Below are positions 34,795 through 46,720 of a stretch of DNA of 64,000 nt, in pieces; within the stretch, counting starts at the first letter, position 1; each line of letters begins with the position of its first letter. Position numbers and translations under genes: made by a program. Origin of the DNA: Tolypeutes matacus (Eukaryota > Chordata > Mammalia > Cingulata > Chlamyphoridae); the NCBI GenBank assembly GCA_026826555.1, contig JAKSZT010054581.1:1078857-1142856 (forward strand), in the 5' to 3' direction. The notes below the pieces were generated by a model. It was not told the origin of the DNA and ran no database searches. It saw only the letters and a list, made by a program, of their open reading frames with translations.

Positions 34795-35299
34795 TAGTTT
34801 TATTTTGTTTTTATTTTTTTAATTAGAGAAGTTGTGGGTTTAGAGAACAATCATGCATAAAATACAGGATTCCTATATAACATCCCATCACCAGCACCTT
34901 GCATTGGTGTAGAATATTTATTACAATTGATGATAGCACAGTTATATTAATTGTAAAATGAATTAAAGTACATGACTTAACTTAGAGTTCACTGTGTAGT
35001 GTAGTTCTGTGGATTTTTAAAAATTTTTGTTCTGTTATCATATATACAATCTAACATTTATCCCTTTTAATAATTTTCAGATATATATTTCATATTGATA
35101 ATTGCATTAAAAATGTTGTGCTACCATCACCAACATCCACTACCAATGTCTTTCAATCATTCCAAATAGGAACCCAGTGCATTTTAATCCTTAACTTCCT
35201 ATACCCTAATGCTCCCACCTGCAGTCCCTGATAACCTATTTTCTACATTCTGACTCTATGAGGTGGCTTAATCTAATTATTTCAGAAGAGAGAGGTCAT

Positions 35300-38200
35300 A
35301 TAATATTTGTCCTTTTGTCTCTGGCTTATTTCTTTCAAAATTATGTCTTCAGATTTCATCCATTTTGTCACATATATCTGGAACTCATCCATTTTTATGG
35401 CTGAATATTTCATTGCACATATAAACCACATACTCCATCGGTTGATGGACAGTTGTGTTGCATCCATTATTTGGCAATTGTGATATGCCACTATGAACAT
35501 CAGTGGGCAAATACCTGTTCAGGTCCCTTATTTCAAAATTTTGGATATATACTAATAGTGGGATTTCTGGGTCATATGTTAATTCTTAGCTTTCTGAGGG
35601 ACCACCAAAAGGTCTTCCACAGTGACTTCATTATTTTACATTGTCACCAGTAATGAATATGAATGAGTTTTCTTATTACTCTGTGTCCTTTTCAACCCTT
35701 GTCATTTTCAATTTTCTTTAAAAGAAGCCATTCTAATGTGTGTGAACTGGTATCTCCTTGTGGTTTTAATTTTCACTTCCTTGATGGCTACTGATGTGCA
35801 TCTTTTCTTGTGCTTTTTGGACATTTCTCTACCTTCTTTGGAGAGATGTCTATGCAAGTCCTTTGGCCATTTTTAAAATTGGGTTGTTTGTCTTTTTGTT
35901 CTTAAGTTGAAAGATTTCTTTATATATTCTGAACATTAAACATTTATCAGATATGTGGTTTCCAAATATTTTCTCCCACTATTTTGTTGTTTTTTCTTTC
36001 ATTATAAAGTCATTGGAGGTACAAATATTTTTAACTTTGATCACGCTCCCTTTATCTATTTTTTTTCTTTTGATGCTTATGCCTTCAGTGTAATGTCTAA
36101 GAAATTATTGCCAAACACAAGGTCCTGAATATGCTTCATTTAATTTTCTTCTAATAGCTTGATATTACTTGTTATATGAAGACTTTTGGTCCATTCTGTG
36201 TTGATTTTATGTATTGTGAGGTATAGTTCTTCTTCTTTTTTTTTTTTTTTTTACAAATGGGATCCAGTTTTCCCAGTGCCATTTGTTGAAAAGACTATTC
36301 TTTTTCAATTGTATGATCTTTGCCACCTTGCCAAAATTCAGTTTGCCATAAGTTAGGGTTGAGTTCTGCGCTCTCAACACTATTTTATTGAGCTCTATAT
36401 GTGTCTGTGTTCCACTACCCTGATGTTGTGATGACTGTGGCTCTGTAATAAGTTTTCAGATTGAGACATGGGAGTCCTCCAGTTTCATTTTTCTTTTAAA
36501 AATGTCTTCAGCTATTCAGGGTCCTTTAACGTGCCATATAAATTTGATGATTGGCTTTTCCATTTCCGCAAAGAAGGTTTTTGGAATTTTGTTTGGGTTT
36601 CCATAGAATCTATAAATTGCTTTGGGTAGTATTTATATCTTAATTATGTTTAGTCTTTCAACCCATGAACATGGAATACCCTACCATTTATTTAAGTCTT
36701 CTTTAGTTTCCTTTAGCAATGTTTTGTAGTTTTCTGTCTACAAGTCCTATACATTCTTGGTCAGACTTTTCTCTAGATATTTGATTCTTTCAATTGCTTT
36801 TGTAAAGGAAATAATTTTTTTTTCTTGGTTTCTTCCAATTTTTTATTGCTTGTGTTTGAAAAAAAGCATTACCAATTTTTGGGTATTGATCTTGTATCTC
36901 ATCAAGTTGCTGAAATCATTTATTAGCTCAAGGTGATTTGTTGTAGATTTCAGGATTTTCTTTATAAAGGATCATATCCTCTGCAAATAATGAAAGTTTT
37001 ACTTCTTTCTTTCCAATTTTTCTTTCTTTTTCTTCCCTAATTGCTCTGACAAGAACTTCCGGTATAATGTTGAATAACATTATAATGCTGAATAATAAGG
37101 TGATATTGGGCATCTTTGTCTTTTTCCTGATCTTAGAGGGAAAGCTTTCAGTCTTTCACCATTATGTATGATGTTATCTTTTTCCTTTTAATTGTGCCTT
37201 CTATTATGTTGAGGAAGTTGTCTTCTATTGCTAGTGTTCCAAATGTTTTTATCAAGAAAGAGTTCTGTATTTTTTCAAATGCCTTTTCTGCACCAGTTGA
37301 GATTATCATGCTTTTTTCCTTCATTCTGTTAATGTTGTGTATTACATTAACTGATTTTTTATGTTGAGCCAACCTTGCATACCAGGGATAAATCCCACTT
37401 GATCATGGTGTTTAATTCTTAGAATATCCTGTTGCATCTTTTTTTTTTTTTTTTTTGCTAGTATCTTGTTGAGGATTTTTGAATCTATATTGATGAGAGA
37501 TATTGGTCTGTCATTTTCTTTCCTTATGTTGGCTTTGTTATGAGGGTAATTTTGGCCCCATAGAATGAGCTAGGGAATGTTTCCTTTTCATTAATATTTT
37601 GGATGGGCTTCAGCTGAATTGGAGTTAAGTCTTCTTGAAAAGTTTGGTAGAATTCTCCTGTGAAGCCATCTTGTCTTTGGTTTTCCTTTGCTGGTAGGTT
37701 TTTGGTTACTGATGCAATCTTTTTAGTAGTAAGTGGTTTGAAGAGATATTCTATTTCTTATTGAGTCAATAGAGGCAGTTTGTGTGATTCTAAGAATCTG
37801 ACCATTTCATCTAGGTTACCTAATTTATTGGTATCCACTTGATGATAGTGTCACCTAATAGTCCTTTAATTTTCATCAGGGTCAGTAGTAATGTCCCTCT
37901 TATCATTTCTGATTTTTGTTATCTGTAACCTCTTCTTTTAGTTGTCACCTAGCTATAGTTTTGTCCATTTTATTGATCTTTACAAAGAACTTACTTTTGG
38001 CATTGGTTCTCTCTATTGTTTTTTTTTTTTCCTCTTTTCCATTTCATTTATTTCCTCTCTAATCTTTATTTCCTACTTTCTGCTCAATTTGGATTTACTT
38101 TGCTCCCCTTTTCTTAGGTCTTTGGGTTTTGAGGTTAGGTTTCTGATTTGAAGTCTTTCTCCTTTTTTAATGTAAGAATTTAGAACTATAAATTTTATTC

Positions 38201-39250
38201 TTGGCACTGCCTTCAATGTATCCCATAACTTTTAGTGTGTTGTATTTTCATTTTCATTTATCTCAAGATATTTCTTAATTTTGATGTGATTTTCTCTTTA
38301 ACCCATTGATCATCTTAGAGTATGTGGTTTAATTTCCACATATTTGTGGGTTTCCCATTTTTCCCTCTATCATTGTTTTCTAGGTTCAGTTTTTGTGGTC
38401 AGAGAAGACATAACTTATGATTTCAATATTTTTTAATTTGCTGAGACTCATTTTGTGACCTAAATTGAGGTATATCTTGGAGAATGCTTCATCTGCACTT
38501 AGAATACTGTGTATTATGTTTTTCTTAGATACAGTGTTCTATATATCTCTGTTAGGTCAAGTTGGCTTAGTGTATCATTCAAGTCCTGCCCTTCTTTTTT
38601 GATCTTCTGACTAGATGTTCCATCCATTATTGAGAGTGATGTGTTAGTCTCCTATTATTAATGTAGAACTATGAATTTATCCCTTCAAATCAGCCAGTAT
38701 TTTCTTTATATGTTTTGTTACTTTGCTGTTAGGTGCATATATATTTATAATAGTTACATATTCCTGTTGAATTACCCCCTTTATCATCTTTGTCCTTTGT
38801 AACAGATTTTGACTTAAACTCTATTTTATGGGATATTAGTATAGCCACCACAGCTTTCTTTTGGTTAATACTTGAATGGCATATTTTTTCCATTCTTGTC
38901 CTCAACCTACTTCTATCTTTGTTTTTAAGGTGAGTCTCTTGCAGACAGTATATGTCTTGGTCATTTAAAACAAATCTATTCTGCCAATCTCTGCCTTTTG
39001 TCTAGATAGTTTAATCAATTTACATTTAATGTAACTACTAATAATACAGGATTTTCTTCTGGCCTTTTGCTATTTAGCCTTTACAAATCTTTTTTTTTTT
39101 TTTTTTTTTTACCTCTCACATCCCTTAATGCCTACTTTTATATGTATCTGCTTTTTTTGTCTTGTACCATATTTAGTGTCTTCTCACTTCTATATGGATA
39201 TATTTTTCATCTATTTTCCTTGTGATTTTAATGGGGTTAAAATTTAAATC
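35300..39250 (-). pseudogene. L1 ORF2, decayed
   Basis: Minus-strand coding similarity is continuous although frames are short: endonuclease near 38280-39000, reverse transcriptase at 37372-37148 (STGAEKAFEKIQNSFLIKTF) and 37113-36928 ([18 protein letters not shown], with the FADD motif changed to FAED), and the C-terminal region near 35500-36300. T-runs at 36231-36252, 37440-37457 and 39089-39110 reflect expanded A tracts. The changed catalytic Asp and many stops exclude function. Confidence 0.8.
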
Positions 39251-40459
39251 ATAATATATAACAACTATATTTGATTTGATACCAACTGAACTTCAATAAC
39301 ATGCACATGAACTTATCTTATACCTCTTAGTTCCCCCACCATTTTTGTACTTGAAACTTCTTTTATCCATGAACATTGTACATCCAAAAATCTAGATTAA
39401 TTTTTGTTTTTTATGCATTTGCATTTTAGCAACTACAGGAAATAAGAAACAGAGTCGCATACCAAAATATGCAATAGTATAATACTAGATTTATAATTAT
39501 CCAAATGGGGACCTTTACCACAGGTCTTAATTTATTTATCCTAGTTTGAACCATTGTATAATGTCCTTTTCTTTCAGTCTGAAGAACTCCCTTTAGCTTT
39601 GCTTGTATGGCTGTTCTAGTAGTGGTGGACTCTCAGCTTTTCATTTTGAATCTCTTAGTCTCTCCCTCATTTTTGAAAGAAAGTCTCATTGGATATATAA
39701 TTCATGGCTGGCAATTGTTTCCTTTTAGCACTTTAAGTATTTTAACCCACTTCCTTTGTGCATAAATGGTTTCTGATTGGAAATCAGCAACCAAACTAAT
39801 TGGAACTCACTTGTACATTAAACGCTGCTTTTCTCTTGTAGCTTTCACAACTCTCTCCTTCTCTTTTACATTTTATATTGTAATTACTATATAATGGAGT
39901 TTATATTTCTTACACAAAGTGGAGGTTTATTTTTCTTTATTGTGAAAGAAGTCCAGGAGTTAGGCAGGCCAGGGCTGTTACAGTGCTCCTATGTTTATCT
40001 TGTCTGGTATTCTCTGAGCTTCTTTGATTTGCATATTCACATCTTTTGCTAAGTTTGGGAACTTATCTGTTATTTCTTTGAATACACCTTCTGCCTCTTT
40101 CTCTCTTTTATCTCCTTCTGTGACTCCCATAATGCATGGTGGATGGTTTCCCATAGTTGTCTTATACTATTATACTATTTTTTATTTGAATATTTTTTTT
40201 TTCTGTTCTTCACCCTGACTCATTTCAAGTGTCTTCTATTCATTTTCACTGATTTTCTTCTTCTAGCTCCAATATGCTCTTGATACCATCCTGTGAATTT
40301 TTCATTTCAGGTATGGTTTTCTTCAACTCCAGTATTCTCTTTGGTTTGTTTTAAAATTTTTTATCTCTTTACTTAGACTCTCTTATTTATTCATTTCCCC
40401 CTGATACCCATTAGTTCTTCCCTGAAATTTTCTTCATTTCTGTGAGATTTTTAAGATCA

Positions 40460-40805
40460 TTTATTTAATTTTTATTCTTAAAGAAGCTTTATGTGACACA
40501 AATTTTACATAAAAAATATCAGGGATTCCCTTATGATCCACTCCCTCCCCTTTCCCTACATTCCCACACTAATAACATCTTTCATTATTGTGGTACATTT
40601 GGTACAAATGATAAACCCATATTGAATCAGTGCTATTAATCATGGAATATAGTTTACATTATAGTTTATGCTTTGCCCCACACAATTTTGAAAGTTATGA
40701 CTTTGAAATCTTTTAGCCATAAAAACTCATTTTTATTTACCATTTCACCCTTTTGGTCAAGATCTTTTTCCAGATGAATTGCTAGTTGGTGCTTGATAAT
40801 AATAT
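40460..40805 (-). mobile_element. Old L1 3'-UTR end fragment inserted in L1 ORF1
   Basis: The segment resembles the distal end of the long 3' UTR (TTACATAAAAAATATCAGGGATTCC and on to AGTTGGTGCTTGATA, as at 14790-15870) but with an internal part missing. Flanks GATCATTT and GGTCATTT may be a worn target-site duplication. Confidence 0.65.
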
Positions 40806-41512
40806 ATGGTCATTTTTAAAAAGGATTTGCTCAGCATGTTCACATTTTGATCTTCATTTGTATTTTCTTTATTTTTATCCACTTCCTTTGAATGGGCCAT
40901 TATTCTTGTTTCTTTGTTTGTCATTCACTTTTTTTGTTGTCTGCTATACATTTTAATATTTTAAAATGATAATTGGGATTAATTAATATTTTGAAATATT
41001 GGCTCTATTTCTTGATATTGTAGCCAGCTGGTGATAAAACAGATATTTTCTTGAGCTTCAGTCTTTCTATCAGGAATATCTGCCAAAAGCAAATGCAATA
41101 TGCAGAATTTTCTCTGTCTTTCTGGGCCTCTGTCTTGTCCTGGGCTTTTCTTGTTAGTTGTTTTGAAGTTTCCTTGTTCATAGGAGTTTGTATGTCCCCT
41201 CTATTTCCTAGCAGAGAGATCTTCCTCTACCAGGTAATTGATGGCAGCAGGTCTTTGTTCTAGACTGTCCCCCTCTATAGTTTTTCACACTCCTTTTATT
41301 GTCTCATGCTACTTTTGCCTGGTGGGTGGATTTTGGGAGAAGTTTCACACCACTGAGGATGTTCTCAAATCAGTCTTACCAGTTCAAACAGGGAAAGGGA
41401 CCCACAAAAGGGACACAGACCCTCAAAAGTGCCTTGGTAATGGGATCAGGAAGGGGCCAAAAGTTCCTTTAATGGCTCAGCAAAGCTGAGCTTTCCTAGC
41501 TTGTCCAGGAAA

Positions 41513-42390
41513 TGCAGCCTTTCAGCTTACTGTCCCCTGAAGCTCCAGGTTCTCATCTTTTTCCTCTTCCTCTCTCTCTTTCTACATTACCACCTCTCTG
41601 TCAACTCCCTCATCATGTCAATCATCACTTTCAGCCCCAGAATCCACAGCCCCATGTACTTTTTCCTGGTCAATGTGACTGTATCTGTTTTCTGTGCAGG
41701 CACCATTATTCCCAAACTGACTGAGATTTTAGGGAAAGAGAAGAGAAGTATATCCTAAGGAGGTCATATTATCCAGATGTACTCCCTGTCATAATCTGTT
41801 GCTGCATAAGGGCTTTTCTTTATTGTCATGGTCTGTGATGACCTCTTGAACCTTTACCAGGTCCTGCACTATGGCTTGATGATGAGTCAAAAAGTGTGTG
41901 CAATGATGGATGGAGCTGGGTGAGTCATCAGCATATTTCCTGGAATCAACACCTTTCTGGTGTTATTGTTGACCTTCTGAGGGCCCGTGATAGATCACTT
42001 TCTGTGAGGTTCCCATTGTGCTGCTGCTCTCCTGTTACTCCATATATTTTCATGATGTCATTACTCACTTCTTTGCTGTGTTGAATTACCTGCTCAACAT
42101 GGTACCCTATGGCTTTATCATCTAAACCATTTTGAAGATTCACATATCAAAATGTAATCAGCAAGCCTTATCCACATGTCCCTCCCCCTTCACTCTGTTT
42201 ACCATGTATTACACTATGGTCATCTATACTTAACTGACCCCAGGAAGTAACTACTCCCTAGAGATGGGGAAAGTCAATGTTGTTCTTTATTTCATACTAA
42301 GCCCCACATTAAAGCTCTCATTTACACTTTATGCACAATGGTGTCAAAGCAGTTCACAACGACATCAGGGAAGATTGCATTGGAGTAGGT
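41513..42390 (+). pseudogene. Olfactory receptor pseudogene 1
   Basis: Olfactory receptors are seven-helix receptors for odorants in sensory neurons. A 5' piece reads as helix 1 to helix 2 with SVNSLIMSIITFSPRIHSPMYFFLVN (about 41590-41680); the PMYFFL motif is the family signature. Helix 3 to 4 follows out of frame (PLHYGLMMSQKVCAM near 41865-41905), then helix 5 (VIDHFLCEVPIVLLLSC) and SIYFHDVITHFFAVLNYLL, and the helix 7 region (VLYFILSPTLK near 42275). Stops occur near 41756, 42124 and 42230 and several frameshifts are needed. The intact MAYDRY motif is lost. It starts right at the 5' end of the neighbouring old L1. Confidence 0.85.
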
Positions 42391-43199
42391 AGGCAGGGCT
42401 TAGCTCTTACCAAAACAACAGAGGAAGGGCAAGAAGATGTGTGAGGGAACTCCTTTGGAGATCTGTGGACCAGGAGAATGATGCACATTCTCCAGGAGGG
42501 CAAGAGCCAGAGAGATTATGAAGATGCAACTAAAACTGTGATTTGCTAACCTCCACAACCATAAATGGCACACATCCCACACCCTCAAGAGGAACAGACT
42601 GAGAAAATCCCATGGCTCACAGCAGCCAACTGAGAATGAAACAGATTACATCCTCTCTGGGAAGAAGGAGGGTGCAGTGAGGTACAGAGAGTGGTTTCTC
42701 TTTAGTGAGTTAGCCAGCAGAGCCCACTTTGAATCTCAGCTCTGGCCAGACAGAATCACATGTAAGAGGAGGTTAAAACAGACACCTCCAGAGAAAGAAT
42801 GGCAGAGGAACCCCACATGCTGGGATGCCTCAAAACTGCAGGAGGAAAAAGCACTTTGGGGAGTTCCTTATGTTCCAGAACACCTGAATCTGATCTGTGT
42901 GCCATTAGTGGGTCCCTGGCTCTATTTTGATAACTGAAGCTGAGCAATTTTTAAGACTTAGAATAAATTGAACCAAAAATCAAAGAAGAGCCATGATACA
43001 AAACCACTACATAAAGAATAATTGACAGAGTAAATTCATCAACATAATCAGATACCTAGACATCAGCAAAAAATTACAATCTATACTAAGAAATAGGAAA
43101 AGGTAGCCCAGAAAAAGCAAAAAATAAAACAAGAACAAAACCAACAGGTTATAGGACTTAAGACAACTAATCAATGATAATCACAAAAATCTCCTAAAT

Positions 43200-44156
43200 T
43201 AATTCAAGGAGATGAAAGAAAATTTGGCTAAAGAGAAAGGATATTAAGACAACATTGCATGAGCATAAAGGAAAGTTAAACAGAGCTTAAGGGAATGAAA
43301 GACACAATGGGTGATAATAAAAATACATTAAAGACCTTTAACTGCATATTTGAAATGGAAGAAGGATAAATGAGTAAATATGAGGACAGAATATCTAAAC
43401 TTGAAAAGACAGAAGAGACAAAAAAAAAAGAAAGGAAAATACTGAAAAATTTTTCAGAGAATTAAATAAACATGAAATACACAAACTTACACATAGATGT
43501 CCCAGAAGGAGAAAAGAATGGAAAAGGGGCAGAATGAACATTTGAGTAAATAATGAGTGAAAATTTCCCAACTCTTATGAAAGACATAAATATCAATATC
43601 TAAGAAGGACAATGCACCACAAACAGAATAAATTCAAATAAACCTACTCTGACACACATACTATTCAGAATGATAAATACCAGAGATAAAGAATGAATAC
43701 TGGGTGACAGATGTGGTTCAAATGGTTAGGCGACCGTCTCCCATACGGAGGGAGCTGGGTTCGATCCCCGAGACCTCCCTGTAAAAGAAAAAATAAAGGA
43801 AATTAAGAATGAGTACTGACAGCAACAAGAGAAAAGCAATGCACAACATACAATGGAAGTTCAATGAGATTAAATGTGACCTTTCATCAGAAACCATGGA
43901 TGCAAGAAGAAATTGGTATGAATTCTTGGTAGACAGAGAAAAACTATCTGCCAAGAATTCTATCTGCCAAGAATTCTTTATCCAGCAAAACTGTGCTTCA
44001 AAAATGAAGATGAGTTTAAAGTCTTCACAGACAAAAACTGAGGGAGTATGTTACCAAAAGACAAATCTACAGGAGATACTAAAGTTGTGTTGTAACCTGA
44101 AAGGTAAAAACAGGGGAGAGAGACTTGGAGAAGGATATAAAAATGAAGATTATTAG
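43200..44156 (+). pseudogene. L1 ORF1, decayed
   Basis: The coiled-coil part is read between about 43200 and 43450 in fragments; the C-terminal domain is in the frame ending at 44156 (LSSETMDARRNWYEFL, then NLKGKNRGERLGEGYKNED). The order and the WYE/LYPA-type region match ORF1 of the other L1s. The SINE at 43703-43804 splits it, and a 15-bp local duplication (CTATCTGCCAAGAATTC, around 43945-43976) lies within. Not functional. Confidence 0.8.
43703..43804 (+). mobile_element. Short tRNA-derived SINE, plus strand
   Basis: A tRNA-like head with A box GTGGTTCAAATGGTTAGGC and B box GGGTTCGATCCCC, followed directly by an A-rich tail, about 100 bp. Flanks AAGAATGAATACTG (43689-43702) and AAGAATGAGTACTG (43805-43818) are a 14-bp target-site duplication with one mismatch. 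A monomer unit of the DAS type. Confidence 0.9.
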
Positions 44157-44560
44157 GAAGGGTAAACTAAAGGGTAAAAAGACAGTAAGGTATGACAACA
44201 GAATCACAAAGGAAATAAATGGATGAAGTATGAAATGCCTTTAGAGTTATAACATTGAACATTAATGATTGAACTCCCTTATCAAAAGACAAAGACTGAT
44301 AGAAAGGATAAAAAATATGGGCCATATATATATATGCTATCTACAAGAGACTCACCATAGACACATCAGGATACAATCAGTATCCTGAAAGTGAAATGTT
44401 GGGAAAGATATTCTATGCAAATAATAACCTAAAAAGATCTGGAGTAGTAATACTAATATCAGAGAAAATGATTTTAAATGCAAAATTGTTATGAGATGAA
44501 GTGCATTATATATTAATAAAAGGGGGTAATTCACTTACAAGAAATTACTATAATAAATAT

Positions 44561-44741
44561 ATTTTTTTGTTTGTGTTTTGTTAGAAAGACTTTTATTGAA
44601 AAATTTTAAAATAAAATAGAAAATAGATCGAATGCAACTGTAAATTTTCAAAGAGAGCTGTAAGGCCAGGTTCAATTTAACATAGTCAGGAGACTGCTTT
44701 AAAGAGACACAGAGAGAGAGAGAGAGAGAGAGAGAGCGCTT
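44561..44741 (-). mobile_element. Small poly(A) retrocopy in L1 ORF2
   Basis: On the minus strand the 181-bp segment begins with a TC/GA repeat, contains AATAAAAGTCTTTC and ends about 20 bases later in an A-rich tail. TAATAAATAT flanks it at 44551-44560 and 44742-44751. AATAAA, a tail and a target-site duplication indicate L1-driven copying of an unidentified polyadenylated RNA. Confidence 0.75.
44710..44737. repeat. (GA)n microsatellite
   Basis: Uninterrupted AG dinucleotides, at the 5' end of the retrocopy. Confidence 0.95.
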
Positions 44742-45336
44742 TAATAAATATTTATGCACCTAGCCTGGTAGGCAAAAGATACAAGGCACAGTCTGGCAAA
44801 ACTGAAGGGAGAAATAGAGGTTTCTACAATAATATTTGGGACTTCAATGCACTCCTCTCAGCATTGGATAGAACAACTAGACAGAGGAAAAATAACTAAA
44901 TAAAGAGCTTGAATAATATGATATATGAGCTAGACCAAAAAAATATTTATAGAGCATTACACCTCATTGAAGCAGCATATGCCTCTTTTTTGAGTGCTCA
45001 TTGATTTTCTCCAGGATATACCATATTTTGAATCACAAGACAGGTCTCAATAATTTTAAAAAGATTGAAATAATACAAAAAACTTTCTCAGACCACAATG
45101 GAATGAAGCTGGAAATCAATAATAGGCAAGAAAAGGGAAAATTCACAAATATATGGAGATAAAAACACACTCTTAAATAATCAATGAGTCAAAGAAATTG
45201 CAAGAGAAATCAGAAAATATTGTGAGATGAATGGAAATGAGAACACAACATATCAAAACCTATGGGACGCAGAAAAGGCAGTGCTGAAAGGTAAATGTAT
45301 ACCCCTCAATGATTACATTAAAAAAGACCTCAGAAA

Positions 45337-45760
45337 CAGATGTGGCTCAAGCAATTGGGCTCCTGTCTACCATATAGGAGGTCCAGGGTTCAATCCCTGA
45401 GGCCTTCTGGTGAAAGGTGAATTGGTCTGTATGGTGATCTGACCCACACAGAGTACCGGCCCACATGGAAAGGTGGCCCATGCAGGAAAGCTGACTCACA
45501 CAGGAGTGCTGACTCACAGAGGAAGCTGGTGAAGCAAGATGATGTAACAAAAAGAGACAATAAGAGATGCAGTACCAGGGAGCTGAGGTGGCAAAACTGA
45601 TTGAGTGCCTCTCTCCCACTGCAGAAGGTCCTAGGATCTGTTCTCAGTGGTGCCTAAAGAGAAGACAAGCAGGCACAGAAGAACACACAGAGAGCAGACA
45701 GTGAGCACAAAACAATGGAGGGAGGAGAAATAAATAAATAAAATAAATCTTAAAAAAAGA
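45337..45760 (+). mobile_element. Composite tRNA-derived SINE with two tRNA-like units, plus strand
   Basis: Unit 1 starts CAGATGTGGCTCAAGCAATT with B box GGGTTCAATCCC near 45388. A middle part repeats CCCACA/GACTCACA-type motifs (45440-45540) and ends in ACAAAAAGAGACAATAAG. Unit 2 (from about 45570) has GCAAAACTGATTGAGTGCC and a degraded B box, then an A-rich (AAAT)n tail. This head-body-head structure and the repeated TGACTCACA-type body are what I associate with xenarthran DAS SINEs; it is the best taxonomic clue in the window. Confidence 0.85.
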
Positions 45761-46110
45761 GGCTTAACTCCACACCAGGAGGAACTAGTAAAAGAAAAGC
45801 AAGGTAATCCCATACTAAGTTGAAGGAAAGATATAAACCAGAACAGAAATAAATAAATGAAATTGAGAACATAAACAGACAATAGATTCAACAAAACCAA
45901 AATTTGGTTCATCAAGAAGATCTACAAAATTGACAAACCCTTAGCTAGACTGAAAGAGAATAAAAAAGAGATGATGCAAATAAATAAAATCAGAAATGAG
46001 GGGAGAGACATTATCACTGACCCCACAGAAATCAGAGAGATCATAAGAGGATATTAGGAACAACTGTATGCCAACAACTAGACAATGTAGATGAAATGGA
46101 CAAATTTATA

Positions 46111-46720
46111 GAACCATAAAAATAACTTATATTGATCCTAGAAGTAAAAGGATATGTTTTCAGCTATAACAAGAAGATATTTCAATTCTAAGAGACAATA
46201 GGGTTATAATGAGTTATGGGGTTTTTCCTTTATGAATAATGAAAACTTTCTAAAATTGCCTGATGTGATGACAGCACAACCCTGCAGTGAAAATGAGAGC
46301 CACTGAGTGTACACTTTGAATGGATTGTAGAAGGCATTGGGCCATATAACACACTGAATTGTGTGATGGAAAATGGACTGTGATTAAGAGAACATATAAG
46401 AGAACGTTCTCTCATGAAGCATAACAAATATATAATACTAATATAAGGTGTTAATAGTAGCATGATTTGGGGGAAATTTCACCAAATATAAGATATGGGC
46501 TATAGTAAGTTATAATATTTTGATGATGCTCTTTCATAGTTTATAACAAATGTTTCACAATAATGCAATGTGTTGGTGTTGGGTTGATGTAAGGGAGCCC
46601 TGATAATGATATGCATGTTTGTTTTGTAACTCACAACTTTTACTATACACTTATTGTTTATGTATGTTCATGTATGAATGATATATTTCAATAAAAATTT
46701 TAAGTGAAATAAAGAAACTG
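46111..46720 (+). mobile_element. Probable LINE 3'-UTR end
   Basis: The sequence follows the L1 fragment and ends in TTTCAATAAAAATTTTAAG, like a LINE or HAL1-type 3' end. It differs from the other 3' UTRs here, so it could be the 3' UTR of the preceding old L1 joined by an internal deletion, or a separate insertion. Confidence 0.5.

Larger units (their letters stand above)
34795..41512 (-). mobile_element. Old near-full-length L1, minus strand
   Basis: Reading down from 41512: a 5' UTR-like segment (41240-41512), ORF1 remains (about 39560-40460 and 40806-41200), ORF2 (about 35300-39500) and a 3' UTR whose A-rich end is near 34795. A fragment of another L1 3' UTR sits inside ORF1 (40460-40805). 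The sequence is distinct from the long-3'-UTR family and older. Confidence 0.82.
42391..46110 (+). mobile_element. Old L1, plus strand, 5' half
   Basis: ORF1 similarity is clear from about 43200 to 44156 and ORF2 endonuclease from about 44250 to 46110, where L1 coding similarity stops. The first part, 42391-43200, is probably the 5' UTR but is less certain. It is interrupted by a SINE (43703), a small retrocopy (44561) and a composite SINE (45337). Confidence 0.75.
44250..46110 (+). pseudogene. L1 ORF2 N-terminal endonuclease part, decayed
   Basis: The endonuclease is recognisable from CHLQETHHRHIRIQ-type coding near 44340 to the segment around 45090-45130 ([16 protein letters not shown]) and the region after the SINE ([24 protein letters not shown] near 45900-45950). 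It ends abruptly near 46110, before the reverse transcriptase. No long frame survives. Two insertions interrupt it. Confidence 0.75.

Noticed and set aside
43703..43804. Possible tRNA gene with clear A and B boxes
   Set aside because: A-rich tail and target-site duplication show a SINE, and the sequence does not fold into an obvious complete cloverleaf.
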